Shown here in pieces: positions 42,389-51,992 of a DNA stretch of 54,586 nt. The notes beneath the pieces are model-generated. The model ran no database searches and was not told the DNA's origin. It saw only the letters and a list, made by a program, of their open reading frames with translations. The number at the start of each line of letters is the position of its first letter. Position 1 is the first letter of the stretch. Both the position numbers and the translations under genes were made by a program. Source of the DNA: Sulfitobacter sabulilitoris (GTDB lineage: Bacteria > Pseudomonadota > Alphaproteobacteria > Rhodobacterales > Rhodobacteraceae); assembly GCF_005887615.1 (NCBI RefSeq), contig NZ_VANS01000009.1:1-54586 (forward strand), in the 5' to 3' direction.

Positions 42389-43348
42389 TCAGTCAAAGGA
42401 CGGCGTATTGCCCGTGGTCAGAAGATGGCCAAGTTGCCCGATACGGTCCGAGGTGTCGGCCTCCCCCTTGAGCAGGGGTGTGTCGGGAAGGTCGGGCAGT
42501 TGTGTCATGGAAATCGTGTCCCATGACACGGGGTCGATGATCTGAGCGCCCAGTCGTTCATAATAACAAAACTGGTCATAACACCTGAGGCGTCGGTCTT
42601 CGTGACCATCGGTATATTGCACGATGCCGGACCGCGGCCCCATCAAATAGGTAAAGCCGCATAAATCCATACCGGCGGGGATCGTGAGAGAAATCGTTTC
42701 GCCTACGGAAATCGGCGTCATCTCGACTGAATATCCGCTACGCGAAAAGGTGGATAGTCTGTCACCCCGACCAGGAACATGCTCTGAGACATGAATCGCG
42801 CTGAACAGGGCGACGGGGCGTTTCCGGTCCGGTCCGGGCGTGACCCGGGGGTGTTCCAGAAAGTCGGCCAAAGCCCGGGCATATACGGCAACCCCTTCGG
42901 AATTGGGATGAACCACATCCCGCAGCAACCCGTCACCATCGGGAATACACAGGTACGGCAGCCCGTTCGTGGCACAAAACTCCTTGTGCATCGCGAACAA
43001 CCAGTCGGTTTGCGCATCCACGTCTGTCCGGGGAAGATCCAGCAACGCCAATGCGATACCGCGATCTGCGCAGGCATTTATGAGGGTTGCCAGTGTATTT
43101 TGATGATCGGCGGGATGCCGTCCAAACTTCCGAAATCCCGGAGTTGCGAATTCCGCAATGATCGTATCGGGATTAACGTCATCGAGGATCTCGGAAAGCA
43201 GATGCCGCATGTGATAGGGTTGCAGACCGCCCAACCCGACTTTGCGCAGCGTCATCGCCGCCCCGTCACCGATCAGCTTGCCGGCCTGCTCGACAAATCC
43301 GGGGGTCTCAGCGGTAACGCTGAATCCGAGGATCAGAACCTTTTCCAA
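42389..43348 (-). CDS. SGNH-hydrolase-like protein
   Basis: A 319-residue protein. The N-terminal ~165 residues follow the SGNH/GDSL pattern: Ser10 in LILGFSVTAE as nucleophile, Gly40 in the second block, and D144-x-x-H147 in RDVVHPNSEG as the last block. The third block (usually GxND) is not clear: EFATP occupies its place. Residues ~190-319 form a second, beta-rich domain of unknown type. Two bases separate it from the GSCFA gene upstream, so they form one unit. Likely an esterase or acetyl-modifying enzyme of the polysaccharide. Last gene of the minus-strand run from 51636. Confidence 0.65.
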   Translation of the reverse strand: MEKVLILGFSVTAETPGFVEQAGKLIGDGAAMTLRKVGLGGLQPYHMRHLLSEILDDVNPDTIIAEFATPGFRKFGRHPADHQNTLATLINACADRGIALALLDLPRTDVDAQTDWLFAMHKEFCATNGLPYLCIPDGDGLLRDVVHPNSEGVAVYARALADFLEHPRVTPGPDRKRPVALFSAIHVSEHVPGRGDRLSTFSRSGYSVEMTPISVGETISLTIPAGMDLCGFTYLMGPRSGIVQYTDGHEDRRLRCYDQFCYYERLGAQIIDPVSWDTISMTQLPDLPDTPLLKGEADTSDRIGQLGHLLTTGNTPSFD

Positions 43349-43350
43349 AT

Positions 43351-44358
43351 TCAGACTACATATTTGGCAATGAAATGGGAGACGACGAACTTGACCATAT
43401 CCGGTCGTACATGAAGTTCATCGTCCTGCCAGGCCAAGCCGCGCGGTGAGTTGGTGACCATTTCGAAACTTGGAAAGTAGTCAATGTAATCATGAGTATC
43501 AGCCAGCTTTTGCGCCACGACACGCAGCAATGATTTTGAGTAGGTGTTCGCGACGACCACATCCTGACTACTCCAAGTCGTAGACATTGGCACGGGCGAA
43601 ACGGTCAGTATGAATTTTACATCCTTGTTGCTTTTGCTACGGATCATTTCGATCGATTTGTCGATTGCACTAAAGGACTGGTCATAAGTGCTATTGATGA
43701 ATTCAAAGCGTTCGCCCGCTGATTTCATAAGTCGCGGCGGGGGGCTTGAATTGAGAAAAAGCCCTGAGATGGTATCAAACCACGTTTCTGTCAAACCCAG
43801 AGTTATAAAGATAATATCTGCATCAAGCACTTTGCCTACGAGGTCTTCAACGGTATCGCGAAGGTCGGAAAGCGTCTCAAACGGCAATGGCTGAAGAATG
43901 GCAGCCAATTGCGGATCAACCCATTTGCCCTCTTCCACTTCCAGAAACCCACGGTCCTTGGGGTTGGTTTTTCCAAGAACGCGCTCCAATTCGCTGTGAA
44001 TGGCCTGTGTGCTGTACTTGTTCAGCAGTGATCGTGGATTGGGGACATTTTTCATTGCCCCAAGGCTGCTCTGCAAAAGAGCAGCATCAAAATTGAATTT
44101 CGTCGTAATGACATCCACACCACTGTCGGTCAGCGAATTTTCTACATTACGGGCAAAACAGGAGCCAATTGTAAATACAGATGAGTCTCTGGAGATACTA
44201 AATTTCGGGTCCACGTTAATCGGCATGTATGTGCTGGATCTAAATCGCTCCATTGCCGTATTCACATCGCCTTTTTCAGCTTCGACAACCGGAACCCATC
44301 TTTTGAACTTATTTCTAAATGCAGTCCGCAGCGCATCTTTTGAAAAATAGCGGGTCAT
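43351..44358 (-). CDS. GSCFA domain protein
   Basis: A 335-residue protein of the GSCFA family, named for the motif seen here as FTIGSCFARNVE (G65-S66-C67-F68-A69). Further family-like segments are the FITLGLTETWFD and ILTVSPVPMSTTW regions; the last resembles the histidine/serine area of SGNH-fold enzymes. The family is often found near capsule genes and is thought to act on surface glycans, but the reaction is not established. Its DNA is visibly richer in A and T than its neighbours, suggesting separate origin. It lies two bases before the SGNH-like gene. Confidence 0.82.
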   Translation of the reverse strand: MTRYFSKDALRTAFRNKFKRWVPVVEAEKGDVNTAMERFRSSTYMPINVDPKFSISRDSSVFTIGSCFARNVENSLTDSGVDVITTKFNFDAALLQSSLGAMKNVPNPRSLLNKYSTQAIHSELERVLGKTNPKDRGFLEVEEGKWVDPQLAAILQPLPFETLSDLRDTVEDLVGKVLDADIIFITLGLTETWFDTISGLFLNSSPPPRLMKSAGERFEFINSTYDQSFSAIDKSIEMIRSKSNKDVKFILTVSPVPMSTTWSSQDVVVANTYSKSLLRVVAQKLADTHDYIDYFPSFEMVTNSPRGLAWQDDELHVRPDMVKFVVSHFIAKYVV

Positions 44359-44389
44359 CGTGAGTGTCCTTTTATCGAATAATCAGAAG

Positions 44390-45364
44390 CTATGATCGAA
44401 TGGAACGTGCCGATTGCATGACGAACCACTCATATGTCCCCGCCAGCCCGTCCTCCAGCGAAATGCTCGCGCGCCAGCCCATGTCCGCCAGACGCGACAC
44501 ATCCATCAGCTTGCGCAGCGTACCGTCCGGCTTGCTGGCGTCGAACCCGATGGCGCCGGTAAACCCGGTCACCCGCGCCACCATATGCGCCAGTTCGGCG
44601 ATGCTGACGTCGGTGCCGGTGCCCACGTTGATATGGCTCAGCATCGGCGCGGTATTGGCGGCATAGGCATCCCTGGGCAGATCGAGCACGAACAGGCTTG
44701 CCTCGGCCATGTCGTCGACATGCAGGAATTCGCGCATCGGTTTGCCCGTGCCCCAGATCTCGACCCTGTCCACGCCATCGCGGACCGCTTCGTGAAAGCG
44801 GCGGATCAGGGCGGGCAGGACGTGGGAGTTCTCGGGGTGGAAATTGTCGCCCGGCCCATAGAGGTTGGTGGGCATGACCGACCGGTAATCGACGCCGTGC
44901 TGCCGGTTATAGCTTTCGCACAGCTTGATCCCGGCGATCTTGGCGATCGCGTAGGCTTCGTTGGTCGGCTCCAGCGGGCCGGTCAGCAATGCGTCCTCGG
45001 CCATCGGCTGCGGGGCGGCCTTGGGGTAGATGCACGAGCTGCCCAGTTGCAACAGCCGCGTGACCCCGGCGGCAAAGGCCTGATGGATCACGTTGCATTC
45101 GATCATCAGGTTTTCATAGATGAAATCGGCCGGATAGGTGTTGTTGGCATGGATGCCCCCCACCCTGGCCGCCGCCAGGATCACCACGTCGGGGCGCTCG
45201 GCCTGCATGAACTCGCGCACGGCGACCTGATCGGTCAGGTCCAGTTCAGAGGAGGTGCGGGTGATCAGCTCGATCGCCTCGCCCGCGTCCTGGCGCGCCT
45301 GAAGACGGCGCAGAATGGCCCCGCCGACCATGCCACGATGACCTGCGACGTAGAATTTTTCCAT
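44390..45364 (-). CDS. fcl: GDP-L-fucose synthase
   Basis: A 324-residue SDR epimerase/reductase making GDP-L-fucose from the Gmd product. Hallmarks are [39 protein letters not shown] with the catalytic Ser, and [14 protein letters not shown] with Tyr and Lys. The [25 protein letters not shown] segment is diagnostic. The ATG at 45364 lies 11 bases after the gmd stop; an open frame extends to 45472 but overlaps gmd. Directly downstream is the low-GC GSCFA gene. Confidence 0.96.
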   Translation of the reverse strand: MEKFYVAGHRGMVGGAILRRLQARQDAGEAIELITRTSSELDLTDQVAVREFMQAERPDVVILAAARVGGIHANNTYPADFIYENLMIECNVIHQAFAAGVTRLLQLGSSCIYPKAAPQPMAEDALLTGPLEPTNEAYAIAKIAGIKLCESYNRQHGVDYRSVMPTNLYGPGDNFHPENSHVLPALIRRFHEAVRDGVDRVEIWGTGKPMREFLHVDDMAEASLFVLDLPRDAYAANTAPMLSHINVGTGTDVSIAELAHMVARVTGFTGAIGFDASKPDGTLRKLMDVSRLADMGWRASISLEDGLAGTYEWFVMQSARSIRS

Positions 45365-45375
45365 TCCGCGGATCC

Positions 45376-46497
45376 TCAGTTTTCGATCGTGACAGGCGTA
45401 TCGTAGCCATGCTCTTTGAGCAGGGCGTGGCGCTTGGCGGTCCTGAGATCGCTGGCCACCATCTCGGCGCACATGTCCTGAGCCGTGATCTCCGGCACCC
45501 AGCCAAGCTTGGCCTTGGCCTTGGCGGGGTCGCCCAGCAGGGTTTCCACCTCGGCGGGGCGAAAATATTGCGGGTCGATGCGCATGACGACGTCGCCGGT
45601 TTTCAGCGCCGGGGCCTTGTCGCCGGTCACGCCCGCCACCACGGCTGTCTCATCGATGCCGCTGCCCTTGAACTCCAGCGTGACGCCCAGTTCCGCCGCC
45701 GACCATCTGATGAATTCGCGCACGGAATACTGCAGGCCCGTGGCGATGACGAAATCGTCCGGCACATCCTGTTGCAGCATCATCCACTGCATGCGGACAT
45801 AATCCTTTGCGTGGCCCCAGTCGCGCAGGGAGTCGATATTCCCCATGTAGAGACACTGCTCCAGCCCCTGGGCGATGTTGCACAGGCCGCGGGTGATCTT
45901 GCGGGTCACGAAGGTTTCGCCGCGCCGCGGGCTCTCGTGATTGAACAGGATGCCGTTGCAGGCGTACATGTCATAGGCTTCGCGGTAGTTCACGCAAATC
46001 CAGTAGGCATACATCTTGGCGACCGCATAGGGACTGCGGGGATGGAAGGGCGTGGTTTCCGTCTGCGGAATTTCCTGCACCAGGCCGTACAACTCCGAGG
46101 TCGACGCCTGATAGAAGCGGGTTTTCTTTTCCAGCCCGAGAAAGCGGATCGCCTCGAGCAGGCGCAGGGTGCCCATGGCATCGACGTCGGCGGTGTATTC
46201 GGGGGCCTCGAACGAGACCGCCACATGGCTTTGCGCGCCCAGGTTATAGACTTCGTCGGGCTCCACCTCGGACAGGATCCGCGTCAGGTTCGAGCTGTCG
46301 GACAGATCGCCGTAATGCAGCTTCAGCTTGGGGTTCGGCTGATGCGGATCCTGATAGATATGGTCGATCCGCTGGGTATTGAAACTGGAGGCCCGGCGCT
46401 TGATCCCGTGGACATCGTACCCCTTCGCCAGCAGGAGTTCCGCAAGGTAGGAGCCATCCTGGCCCGTGATGCCGGTGATCAAAGCTTTTTTGGCCAT
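45376..46497 (-). CDS. gmd: GDP-mannose 4,6-dehydratase
   Basis: A 373-residue NADP-dependent dehydratase forming GDP-4-keto-6-deoxymannose. [19 protein letters not shown] is the cofactor loop, [18 protein letters not shown] follows, and [11 protein letters not shown] with [12 protein letters not shown] carries the catalytic Thr/Glu and Tyr/Lys. [16 protein letters not shown] is also family-specific. Starts at 46497 (MAKKALITG); an in-frame ATG at 46509 is an alternative. With manC and fcl it completes GDP-fucose synthesis for the GT10-like domains. Confidence 0.97.
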   Translation of the reverse strand: MAKKALITGITGQDGSYLAELLLAKGYDVHGIKRRASSFNTQRIDHIYQDPHQPNPKLKLHYGDLSDSSNLTRILSEVEPDEVYNLGAQSHVAVSFEAPEYTADVDAMGTLRLLEAIRFLGLEKKTRFYQASTSELYGLVQEIPQTETTPFHPRSPYAVAKMYAYWICVNYREAYDMYACNGILFNHESPRRGETFVTRKITRGLCNIAQGLEQCLYMGNIDSLRDWGHAKDYVRMQWMMLQQDVPDDFVIATGLQYSVREFIRWSAAELGVTLEFKGSGIDETAVVAGVTGDKAPALKTGDVVMRIDPQYFRPAEVETLLGDPAKAKAKLGWVPEITAQDMCAEMVASDLRTAKRHALLKEHGYDTPVTIEN

Positions 46498-46678
46498 CTG
46501 ATTTCCCAAAATTCAAAACTGGACGAGAGACGTGCGACAAGGGTCCCGAAGCAAAAGACCTCCTGACAGAAGTGCCGATCACCTGCCGCGTCGGTTAGCA
46601 AATACCCCCCCTCATTACAAGCGCACCGCGGGGTCCTCAGAGAAACCGCATCAACAAGGCGCGACCGGCCGGACGCCG

Positions 46679-49600
46679 TCACAGGACCGTAAAAATCTCG
46701 GCCAGAACCTCGTCCACGACGCGGCGGCGCTCCTCCATGACGGTCGTGGCATTCCCCAGGCGGGCCCGTAGATCCGCCGCGGTTTCCAGCCAGGCTTCGG
46801 CCGCCGCGAGGTCGGGGACCGTGGCCTCGATCCTGCGGGCGGCCCCGGCGGCGGGCAGGCCGTAGGTGTTGATCATCGCCTCCGGCAGAACCAGGTCGTG
46901 CAGCCGGTGGCCCGGCCCGGCATAGCAGATCGGCATGGCCCCGACCGCAAAGGCATCCACGATCTTTTCCGAGACATAGCTGTGCTGATGCGTATTCTCA
47001 TAGGCTCCACAGAACCGCGTGCGCCCCTGCAGGCGCGCCAGCTTGTCGAGGTGCCAGTCCGGCAGCGCCTGTCGCCTTGCGCCCTGCCCCGGCCAGCCCT
47101 GCCCAAGCCGCAGCGCATCGGGGTTGCGCACCTGCCCGGCCACCGCCGTGCGGTAATGGCTGAGCCCCTGTATCCGCCCGTCGTCAAACGTCACATCAAA
47201 GATCGGATCGGTCCTGCACTCGGCCACAAAGGCCAGGGGCAGCGGCGCGTCCTGCCAATGCTCAAGCATGTCGCGCGGACGCATATGTACGTATTTCGCC
47301 AGCATAGAGACATATCTCGGAGCGAAATGATCGGCTGTCAGCAGAAAATAGGGAATGTCCGCAAAGTCGAAAATCCGCGAGTTCATATGGTTCAAGGCGC
47401 GATAGGGCTGCATGGTCCCGCCACAGTCGAACTGGCGGTCCCTGTCGGCAAATCCCCCGCTCCAGACCGTATCCCACAAGGGTTCTTCCGAGATGACGGC
47501 GATCTTGACGGACGGGTTGGCCCGGACCGCCGCCGCAAGGGCCTCCGCGTTTTCCGCGAGGTCGAGGTTCCAGCCGGTCAGGATCAGGTCCGCGGACTCG
47601 GGTGTCGGCGCCTCGTCGATCCGCCCCCCCGCGATGCGGCGAAACGGGGCATACCCGAGCGGCGTCCGCGCGGACCGGGGCCCAAGATAATAGATCCGCG
47701 GCGGATGTCCGATCCGGGCGGGGGCAGACCGGGCCGCCGCCGCCTGACCGGCGTGTTCGGCCATCAGGATCTGAATGTCATGCGCCAGCGCATCGGGCCC
47801 ATACAGCAGCCAAAGCTGATCCAGAGCCAGGAACAGGCCCTGCATCTGCTCCGGGTCCGCCTCGAGCGTGGCCAGACGGTCCGTCAGGGTTTGCAGGTCC
47901 TGGTCCGATGCCCCGCAGAACACGACCGCGGATTGCCACAGCTCCGGATCACCGGGCAGACCTTCGCCGGGGGCATCCGCGAGGATCACGGGCACGGCCC
48001 CGGCCGCAATCGCCTGCCACAGCATCAGCGAATTCCCCCCCGCCCCCGCAGGACACAGCGCAAACCGGCTCCGTTCGGGACAATCGGCGCCGGGCCCGAT
48101 GTCCGCGGCCAGGGGAAGACAGGCCCGCGCCTGCGAACAGGCCAGGCGCACGGGCCGGTCCCCATCCGTCCGGCGCTCCGGAGCATCCATGGCCGCAACC
48201 TGCGCGAAAGCGTGCAGCCGCACCCCCCGCAGGGCCGCGGCCTGGCGATCCTGCGCCGTCACATGCGGCCAGAAGACATCCGTGACCCCGGCGATCTTGA
48301 AAAGATCGAGATGCGCCATCATCCCGGGGTGCTGGCATATCGTGATGCGCGGGCCGTTGTCCGGCAGTTGCGCGCAAAAGGCCCGGAACGCGCCGCGCCT
48401 GCGGTCGAGATCCGGGGCCGATGTCACATGCGCCTCGATCAGGCCGGCCCAGGGGTAGCCGACATAGCCTGTCCCCTCCGGCACCTGCGCCAAAGCCTGG
48501 ATCTGGCGAAACCCGCGCCATTCGGTAGCAGGCCGGTCCTGCCAGTCGCGGTCAAAGGCCCAGATCCGGTTTGCCCGCCACATCGGATCGCCCAGCGGGT
48601 CCGTCGCCCTGCGGCGCCCCAGGGGGATCATGCGGTCGATGTCCGCCTCCATCGCGGCGGCATCCCGCGAGGCGCGGTGCAGCAGGTCGCGGTAGCCGGG
48701 CAAATCGGTGAACGGCGCCTCACCCGTCCGCGTCAGGCTGGCAAGCGACGGCCTGTCGGGGGGGGCCGCAGCGGGCCACACGCCGTCATGGACCACCCGT
48801 TCGGGCGCGATCGCTTCGGGCAGGGAAAGAGGCGCCTCGAACCGGCTGTTGAACCAGCGGCGGGCCCTGTCGGAGATGTCCTGCTCGACAATCCGCAACC
48901 TCCCTCCTTCGGCGTCGTCGGCAACGACCAGACGCCGCAGCGGGCCCTGCCCCAGAAGATCGCGCAGCGCCAGTTCGCGCTGCCGCTCGGGGGCCGTCCT
49001 GTCGATCCCGCGCCGGACCTGGATGCGCTTGTGCAAGGCGAGCCGTTGCGCCACCGTCCCGTAGGCCCCCAATGGCCGCGGGCTTTGCACGAGCTTTGCA
49101 TGCCGGGCAAAACGTTGCCACAGATGCCATTCCTCCAGAAAACCGTCGGACGTCAGGACCGCCGCGCCCTTGGCGACCGTCCACAGGCCGCGACGAAAGA
49201 AAACGCCCCCCTGCCGCAAAAAGGGCCAGCACATCCCATCGCACAGGCCCTGCGCCACGACCTCGGTCGGGGTGGGAACCTCGACCCCGGCGATCAGCCG
49301 GTGGTCCCGTATCTGCGCCGCGGCGCCACTGATCCACGGCACCTGCTGTGCCGTGAACTGCCGGCCCAGGGCGGCAACATGATCAAGCGCGCCGGGCAGG
49401 AAGACATCCCCCTCCCGCACCCACGCCATGAACGTATCGGCCCCGGCAGAGATGCTTTCGATGCCCTGTGCGATGGCTGCATAAAGTCCGGCAGCAGGCG
49501 TGCGGCCATGTGAAAACCGGATGTCCCGGCACTGGATGGGGGTTTGGGGGTCGTCCAGCCTGGCCTGCCAAGCGGCAAGGCGGCGCGCCACCGCCCCGGT

Positions 49601-49729
49601 GACCGCGCCATGGGGCACATGCACCCGCACGCGAAAATCGCCGGCCTGCGTGACAATGCTCAAAAGCGTGCGGTCAAGCTCGTCCGCGGCTTCGGGACAA
49701 GGAATAACAAGGCAGACGGTGTCAGACAT
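46679..49729 (-). CDS. Three-domain glycosyltransferase (GT2, exostosin-like, GT10-like), second copy
   Basis: A 1016-residue paralogue of the protein at 27284. The GT2-like head (MSDTVCLVIPCPEAADELDR, SIVTQAGDFRVRVHV) is degenerate: the expected QDGGSTDG is replaced by PHGAVTGA and the metal site reads AWVREGD, so the first domain may be inactive. The middle contains RFALCPAGAGGNSLMLWQAI and AGAVPVILAD, matching the exostosin-like part. The end has VISEEPLWDTVWSGG and GAYENTHQHSYVSEKIVDAFAVGAMP, with the GDP-fucose-binding SEK intact. It lies 181 bases before gmd, in the same direction, and follows the M10 protease. Probably a fucosyltransferase. Confidence 0.8.
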   Translation of the reverse strand: MSDTVCLVIPCPEAADELDRTLLSIVTQAGDFRVRVHVPHGAVTGAVARRLAAWQARLDDPQTPIQCRDIRFSHGRTPAAGLYAAIAQGIESISAGADTFMAWVREGDVFLPGALDHVAALGRQFTAQQVPWISGAAAQIRDHRLIAGVEVPTPTEVVAQGLCDGMCWPFLRQGGVFFRRGLWTVAKGAAVLTSDGFLEEWHLWQRFARHAKLVQSPRPLGAYGTVAQRLALHKRIQVRRGIDRTAPERQRELALRDLLGQGPLRRLVVADDAEGGRLRIVEQDISDRARRWFNSRFEAPLSLPEAIAPERVVHDGVWPAAAPPDRPSLASLTRTGEAPFTDLPGYRDLLHRASRDAAAMEADIDRMIPLGRRRATDPLGDPMWRANRIWAFDRDWQDRPATEWRGFRQIQALAQVPEGTGYVGYPWAGLIEAHVTSAPDLDRRRGAFRAFCAQLPDNGPRITICQHPGMMAHLDLFKIAGVTDVFWPHVTAQDRQAAALRGVRLHAFAQVAAMDAPERRTDGDRPVRLACSQARACLPLAADIGPGADCPERSRFALCPAGAGGNSLMLWQAIAAGAVPVILADAPGEGLPGDPELWQSAVVFCGASDQDLQTLTDRLATLEADPEQMQGLFLALDQLWLLYGPDALAHDIQILMAEHAGQAAAARSAPARIGHPPRIYYLGPRSARTPLGYAPFRRIAGGRIDEAPTPESADLILTGWNLDLAENAEALAAAVRANPSVKIAVISEEPLWDTVWSGGFADRDRQFDCGGTMQPYRALNHMNSRIFDFADIPYFLLTADHFAPRYVSMLAKYVHMRPRDMLEHWQDAPLPLAFVAECRTDPIFDVTFDDGRIQGLSHYRTAVAGQVRNPDALRLGQGWPGQGARRQALPDWHLDKLARLQGRTRFCGAYENTHQHSYVSEKIVDAFAVGAMPICYAGPGHRLHDLVLPEAMINTYGLPAAGAARRIEATVPDLAAAEAWLETAADLRARLGNATTVMEERRRVVDEVLAEIFTVL

Positions 49730-49824
49730 ACGGCACTTTCATGTTGCGGCCGTATATGGGTCACATCTTGCCGGTCCCGCAAGGGGAACGGTGCGCCCGA
49801 CGCGCGCCGCCGCCCTTCGGGGGG

Positions 49825-51636
49825 CTACAGGATGAAATCATCCGCCGTCAGCGCCGGAGCCTCCGACACCTCGATCGCGAAATCGTTCTGACCGTCGCCA
49901 TTCGTATCGCCAATGGCAAATCCGGAAACATAACGCAATTCTCCCGCGGTGCCGCTGAAAGCCGCGGCGCCGACGAACTGCAGGGACAGCGCGGTCAGAT
50001 CGATCTTGTCGACACCTGCCGCGAAATCGGTGATCGCATCCCGGCTCGCCTCGATCCCGGCCTGCACCGCCGACCCGAACACGAACACATCCGCCCCCGG
50101 GCCGCCATTGATCACGTCACGCCCGCTGCCGGCATAGATGGTATCGTTGCCACTGCCCCCATAGATCCAGTTATTTCCAAGCCCGCCAACGATCATGTCA
50201 TTGCCGCCGCCGCCACCGGCCAGATCGTCGCCCGCGCCGAGGTAGATCCTGTTCGCGCCGGCGCCGCCGTAAATCTTGTCGCTGCCACTGCCGCCGGCCA
50301 GGAAATCGGCCCCCCCACCGGCGGTGATCACGTCGGCGCCATCGTTGCCCAGCAACACGTTCGCGCCATCCCCGCCGCCGTGAATCTCATCCGCGCCGGT
50401 GCCGCCCTGGACCGTATCGTTGCCATAGCCCCCCCAGATCCGGTTGGTGCCCGCGCCGCCATAGATCACATCGTTGCCCGCACCGCCGCCGGCCAGGTCA
50501 GCGCCCAGCCCGAGGTAGATCGTATTGGCGCCATTCCCCCCGTACAGGCGGTCGTTGCCCGCACCGCCGCCGATCAGATCGTTGCCCGACCCCGCCGTGA
50601 TCGTGTCGTTGCCTGCATTTCCCAGCAGCCTGTTTGCCTCGGCCCCCTCGCCGTAGATCCTGTCGGCGCCGGTGCCGCCCTGGACCGTATCCGCGCCGGA
50701 CCCGGTATAGATCAGGGTCTGACCGGCAGAACCGTAGATCACGTCATTGCCCGCACCGGTCATGATCTGTTCCAGCGTTGTCCCGTCCGCGATCATCAGG
50801 TTGCCCCGCAGCCCGTAGACGCTCGAGACCTCATGGGGGCGCAGATCCACCACCTGGTCGGCACCGCTCGAGCGCAGATCCAGCGTATCGAACCCGCCGT
50901 CGTCGACAATCGTCCAGGACACCTCCGGACCGAGGGTTCCGGCCGCGCGCATCTGGCTGATGCGGTCATAGGTGCCGCCGGCGGTCGAGCCATCGCCATA
51001 TATCGTGTCGCCCGGTCGCAGCACGGCCTTGCCGTAGAGCGTCTCCATCGCAAGGGTATCCGCCAGCATGGGCACCATCACGAACGAATAGCTGGCATCG
51101 ACAAAGGTGTTTTCGGTCTGGCTGAAATAGGACATCACCGACATCTGCCAGCTGTCGTTGGCATAAAGATTGTCTCTGCCGTACTCGGCGCTGCCATCGT
51201 AATTGCCCGTGTGCCCCAGCCCCAGCGCATGGCCGATCTCATGGATATAGGTCATCATGGAATAGCTGTTGAAGCCGGTTCCGTTGCTGGCCAGCCAGTT
51301 GGTGGAGACGTTCACGCTTGAGCTGATGATCTCCCCGTTCCCCGAGATGGTGCTCCGTGAGGAGGCGCCCGGGCTATTGTCGTCAAAGCTGATGTCGGCA
51401 TCGCCGGCCACGGTGTTGAACGAAATACCCGTGACCGTCGTCCAGGCCTCGAGAGCCAGAAGCGCGGTCTGTTGCCCCTCTTGTGTCAGAGCGGAAATAT
51501 TCACGCTCACGGAGCGATCCGGTCCAAGGGCGAACGCATGCGAGGTCCCGCCCCAATAGTCGTGGCTCAGCTGCCGGGCGACTTGGACGGGTGTATATAC
51601 GACGGCGCCGTTTTGTTGTGTGTTCTGAGCGGCCAT
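49825..51636 (-). CDS. Serralysin-type M10 metalloprotease with RTX repeats
   Basis: A 603-residue secreted zinc protease. The zinc motif HEIGHALGLGH gives His132, Glu133, His136 and His142, and the Met-turn VMSY has Met168 and Tyr170. Residues ~280-510 are RTX repeats, including two 90-residue-type modules with DTVQGGTGAD, NVLLGNDGAD and IYLGLGAD segments like those of the RTX proteins at 1336 and 39770. The C-terminal module ends DDFIL. No Sec signal. The ATG at 51636 has an AGGAG site just upstream. Unlike many serralysins there is no inhibitor gene or type I exporter beside it. It may process matrix or surface proteins. Confidence 0.93.
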   Translation of the reverse strand: MAAQNTQQNGAVVYTPVQVARQLSHDYWGGTSHAFALGPDRSVSVNISALTQEGQQTALLALEAWTTVTGISFNTVAGDADISFDDNSPGASSRSTISGNGEIISSSVNVSTNWLASNGTGFNSYSMMTYIHEIGHALGLGHTGNYDGSAEYGRDNLYANDSWQMSVMSYFSQTENTFVDASYSFVMVPMLADTLAMETLYGKAVLRPGDTIYGDGSTAGGTYDRISQMRAAGTLGPEVSWTIVDDGGFDTLDLRSSGADQVVDLRPHEVSSVYGLRGNLMIADGTTLEQIMTGAGNDVIYGSAGQTLIYTGSGADTVQGGTGADRIYGEGAEANRLLGNAGNDTITAGSGNDLIGGGAGNDRLYGGNGANTIYLGLGADLAGGGAGNDVIYGGAGTNRIWGGYGNDTVQGGTGADEIHGGGDGANVLLGNDGADVITAGGGADFLAGGSGSDKIYGGAGANRIYLGAGDDLAGGGGGNDMIVGGLGNNWIYGGSGNDTIYAGSGRDVINGGPGADVFVFGSAVQAGIEASRDAITDFAAGVDKIDLTALSLQFVGAAAFSGTAGELRYVSGFAIGDTNGDGQNDFAIEVSEAPALTADDFIL

Positions 51637-51992
51637 GTACTCTCCTGAATATCTCTCCGCGGTCAGCGCGGGGTCCGGTTGTCCTGTTCTGTCCTGTCCG
51701 CAGACCGGTTTGGGTCATCCGCGGGATCACGGCGCCGTGGGAATAGCACCGCCATCCTGGATCACAAAGCGCCCCCGTGGCGCCTCAGCACAAATCGGCG
51801 CAAAGCGGCAGGGTTCAGCGAAACTCTGCGCATGATCGTCGCCCCGGAACATTCCGAAAATCGTAATGCCCGCCAAAACCGGCGATATTGTGGAGAAACC
51901 ATGCAGTCGGGTCATCCGGTCCCGCCACGGGCCGGAAAGACCCCGAGCCCTGCACCCCCGGCCGGTAAATCCACGCGTCGGCACGGTCCGGT
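51637..51992. promoter_or_regulatory. Intergenic region upstream of the M10 protease
   Basis: These 356 bases separate the protease start from the stop of the HTH gene, both on the minus strand. Only short overlapping frames without ribosome sites occur. The AGGAG site of the protease is next to 51636, with a small CCGCG/CGCGG dyad around 51658-51672. A promoter for the protease-glycosyltransferase-gmd-fcl run is expected but not pinned down. Confidence 0.45.

Noticed and set aside
46898-49513. 871-codon plus-strand frame opposite the second large glycosyltransferase
   Set aside because: No recognisable motif and strongly biased composition; the minus-strand frame has convincing catalytic segments.
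51637-51992. Possible protease-inhibitor gene next to the M10 protease
   Set aside because: Serralysins sometimes have an inhibitor neighbour, but no frame here has a signal peptide or inhibitor-like sequence.
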